A stretch of 64,000 bases of DNA from the NCBI GenBank assembly GCA_011037195.1, contig JAAEAF010002645.1, positions 1 through 64,000 of the forward strand. The letters are read 5' to 3'. This stretch comes from Triatoma infestans. Taxonomy: Eukaryota > Arthropoda > Insecta > Hemiptera > Reduviidae. Under the pieces are notes generated by a model that did not search any database, was not told the DNA's origin, and saw only the letters and a program-made list of their open reading frames with translations. This document shows, piece after piece, positions 61,232 to 64,000 of the stretch; the stretch's first letter is position 1, and each line of letters opens with the position of its first letter. The position numbers were made by a program, and so were the translations under genes.

Positions 61232-61640
61232 CTATTTTTTAGAGGGACCGAATGTGCTAGATAAAGACCTAGAATGGTCACTGGCATGGCCAAGAACATG
61301 ATCTATGATTTACCACATCTTCCTGATATCAGATTGGACTTACCATGTCATTCCAGATAAAGTGGATATTCATAATCTCTTAGAAGCAGACCGTGATTCC
61401 CACCGCCGATGAGTTCTGAACTATTTCACTATTACTTATCTTACTATTTTGTAGAGGGACAGAGTTTGCTAGATAAAGACTTGGAATGGTCACTGGCATG
61501 GCCATAAACATGATCTATGTTTTACCACATCCTCCTGATATCAGATTGGACTTACCATGTCATTCCAGATTAAGTGGATATTCATACTCTCTTAGAAGCA
61601 GACCGTGGTTCCCGCCGCCGATTAGTTCTGACCTTCATGA
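61232..61640 (+). repeat. Tandem duplication, ~212-bp period
   Basis: Unit 1 is 61232-61430, unit 2 is 61444-61637. Both contain TAGAGGGAC, GATAAAGAC, GAATGGTCACTGGCATGG and CAGATTGGACTTACCATG, then AAGCAGACCGTG, with about 90% identity. Confidence 0.88.
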
Positions 61641-63155
61641 CGAAGGACTGTACTTTCCCACTTTGACACGGTTTCCTTGACAAAGTAGTCTAACCCTCTA
61701 CAATAGATATGTTGTAGATACCAAGTAAAATGAAGGCTCATAAAGTGTAGCATATGTTTAATAGAAAGACTTCAATTGTTTGGGGAAGCTAACTAAAAAA
61801 ATATGTGTTTTATTTTTTATAACTGTAACCATGGCAACGTAACACCTCTTAGAGAAATTATTTTGACCATTTGTCGCTTCATTATTCTAATGCATGATTA
61901 CATAACACTTTGCTCTATCTCCAGAAATTCACAAGTGTGCAGGTGAGCTTACAGGCATTTAGCGCGAGGCTTTTACGTTAATCTGGCACTGTTTCTATTA
62001 TTGAAAACTAGGCTAGAACTTAACCAGTTTTTTTTTTATTATTCCGAAAATAGATGGATGGAATTATTCCTAATCCAGTCGATAACAAAAATAAATAGTA
62101 AGATAAAACCGGACAAACCTTCGGATACTTCAGCGCTGTATGTAGGGGGTTCTAATAACTAGTTCAAACATAACTTCTTCTTTTTTTTTAGAGAAAAAAA
62201 TGTCTTATTATGTTTCCAAAAATTATGTAAGTAAAAGAATGATTAATATGAAGTAATAATACAAAAAATAAAAAAAATAAAGCGAAGGAAAGCTATTATT
62301 GTGTTCACAATGCGAGAGAAGATAAGACAGATACAAAAAAGAATAAACAAGAAGAAGAAGAATGAAGGAAAAAGTGGGGGAAGGAAAAAAGGGAAACAGA
62401 ATGATAAAGTGCATATGAAAAAGAGGAAGATGATTTGGGTTAGAAAGACAAGCCGGAGGGATGTGAAGCAAGGGTTGAAGAGGCAAAGAAAGAGAGTTCA
62501 AATATATATATATATAGCAAAATGGAGCCAGTATGTGTATCATCATTATATAGCTAGCGTACGCACGGCCCTGTAACAGTCGGTCGTACATACCCACACT
62601 TTCAGTGCACAATGTACACAGTTCTTGGTCTGGTTGAAAATTGGCACTAACGACAAATTTCCACCTGCTTCTCTGTACGTATTTCTTCTCTCAACAACGC
62701 GCCGATGGAATTACCCTTCAAAATACTATACATATTTACCTTTTATTATATATATATATATATATATATATAAATTATAATAACATTAATTCAAAATTTA
62801 ATTTAGTTTCATATTATTTAATTAACTAATTTAGGAATATTAATATCAATTTATGTAATTATTATATTTAATTAATTAAATTAGTAGAAAATGAATTTAT
62901 AGCAAGCAAATGGAGAATACAATTTCAAATTTTTTTTAATTTAATGAACTTTGATTTTATTTTCTGTTTTTGTATTTAGTTTTGAATGCAAAACAGTGTA
63001 ATGGGGTGGTAGTAGGGAATGATAATTAGTGAAATGATAAATATACAAAAATTCACTACTTGCGCTTTATATAAAATTGTATATTTATATTTAATTATAC
63101 ATTATATATTTATGAATTTTGTCAGGAAAAAGAGTACAGAGAAAATACAATGTTT
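61641..63155. other. AT-rich stretch, nothing recognised
   Basis: No supported gene. A purine-rich block lies at 62310-62500 and a TA microsatellite at 62750-62772. Confidence 0.4.
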
Positions 63156-63159
63156 GAGC

Positions 63160-63280
63160 GAAGAGTGGTTATGTACAATGGTAGCGTTGGCTAGTTAGAG
63201 CTCGCTCAGCTTATAAAGCGATGTAGCTGCTAGTTAAAACTCTTGTTTGTTCTAACAGCCGACTAGCTAGTGTGAAACTG
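63160..63280 (-). repeat. Dispersed repeat, third copy
   Basis: The minus strand reads CACACTAGCTAGTCGGCTGT, AGAACAAACAAGAGTTTTAA, AAGCTGAGCGAGCTCTAACT, CCACTCTTCGCTC, matching 34780-34935 and 38880-39025. Confidence 0.5.
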
Positions 63281-63627
63281 TCTGGGCTGTAAAGGTGCTT
63301 TAGGCAGAGCGTGAATTGATATAGATGATTGCTTATTACTGGTAGAACCTAGTACCATACTTTTTTGACAACGGATTTAACGAAACAAAGGATTTAAGGT
63401 TACACTAAAGGAGAGCAGGTTATATAATAGAGAGGAATATTTGACTTAAATTAAAAACTAATTTCTCAGTACTTAAAACTTAACATATTTTTTTATATTC
63501 ATATCAGTTAAGAACCAATTAAATGCGGTTGCAGAAAAAATTTAATATTCAACATGTGAGTAAAGTATTTTTACAATCTTCTTCAATACCTGAACTGGAG
63601 AGTTACTCAGTGTTTGATAAATAACTG

Positions 63628-63990
63628 TAGTGGAATCGTTTATTGTGATTCCTGAGGTATGTAATAGATGTCTTGAAGAGGGCGGAAGTTAGGTTAGAGA
63701 TTTTTGGAAGTTAGTGCTCGAATTATTAACATGGAACTTATAAAAATAGACTGTATTTGTACAATAATTTAAACGTGAGTAATGGTAACTATTAACAAGA
63801 AATACATAGAAATAAATAGGAGATAAATAACTAATAATTTAGAATGATTAAAATAAATGAACTAAGATGCACAACTAAGGAAATAAGTATAAATAAAAAC
63901 TGTCTAGGGACGCGGACTGCTGCTCGTATAATAATCTTGAAGACGTACTGAAGTATAATCATCCCCTCTTCTCATTCTCAAACATCTCTT
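63628..63990. repeat. Dispersed repeat pair, copy B
   Basis: Matches 47628-47960 in the same orientation, for example GATGTCTTGAAGAGGGCGGA and TGAACTAAGATGCACAACTA. Confidence 0.7.
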
Positions 63991-64000
63991 ACAATGGGGC

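Noticed and set aside
62223..62612. 129-codon hydrophobic minus-strand frame
   Set aside because: It is the complement of a purine-rich low-complexity block, and the Leu/Phe/Ser-rich peptide reflects composition only.

Overview
The window is repeat-rich, AT-rich animal DNA, most likely from an arthropod and probably an insect. The evidence is Jockey-, R1- and RTE-type LINE relics, a mariner relic, tRNA-headed SINEs, and a complete Polinton/Maverick. I find no convincing host protein-coding gene. No species call is possible from the sequence alone.

The centrepiece is an intact 14.8 kb Polinton (Maverick/adintovirus-like element) at 16827-31642. It is bounded by 1.36-1.40 kb terminal inverted repeats that start AGTAGAGGG, and by a perfect 6-bp target duplication, AACCTT. 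All eight genes lie on the + strand and are uninterrupted. In order they are a protein-primed family B DNA polymerase with N-terminal zinc fingers and a Cys/His nuclease-like insert, an FtsK/HerA-type packaging ATPase, a 361-aa Polinton-associated protein (DUF8207-like C-terminus), a retroviral-type integrase with a chromodomain, an adenain-like cysteine protease, a double-jelly-roll-type major capsid protein, and two small unassigned proteins (169 and 99 aa). Together they would copy, package, mature and integrate a virus-like element. No penton gene was recognised.

Two regulatory patterns stand out. First, each gene appears to have its own TATA box, with an initiator-like TCAKT/TCAGA motif about 28-35 nt downstream. 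Four of these TATA boxes overlap or abut the stop codon of the gene before. Second, the 169-aa and 99-aa genes share a duplicated 3' module: 42-bp repeats able to form GAAA-loop hairpins, an AT-rich spacer, a genome-encoded A-rich tract, then a ~72-nt sequence that folds with the nested double-pseudoknot order of HDV-like self-cleaving ribozymes. It has a 7-bp P1, an 8-9-bp P2 with a compensatory C-G to U-A change between the copies, a 3-bp P3, a short P4, and C followed by GAA in J4/2. Predicted cleavage falls exactly after the A-rich tract. This suggests transcripts whose poly(A)-like tail is encoded and released by a ribozyme.

The flanks are a graveyard of transposons. On the left (1-16.8 kb) are SINEs, an I/R1-like LINE inserted in a dispersed TIR repeat (TSD AACTTCG), a 5'-inverted (twin-primed) LINE with a 14-bp TSD, an R1-like LINE, a miniature LTR element reduced to LTR-PBS-PPT-LTR, and RTE-like and R1/Jockey-like RT fragments. 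On the right (31.6-64 kb) are a solo LTR of the same family as the miniature element, an RTE-like LINE, a fragment with an R2/R4-type nuclease domain, foldback elements, 123-bp tandem repeats, a 1.43 kb solo LTR (TSD ATATA), two Jockey 5' halves joined tail to tail, and a mariner relic nested in the dispersed repeat.
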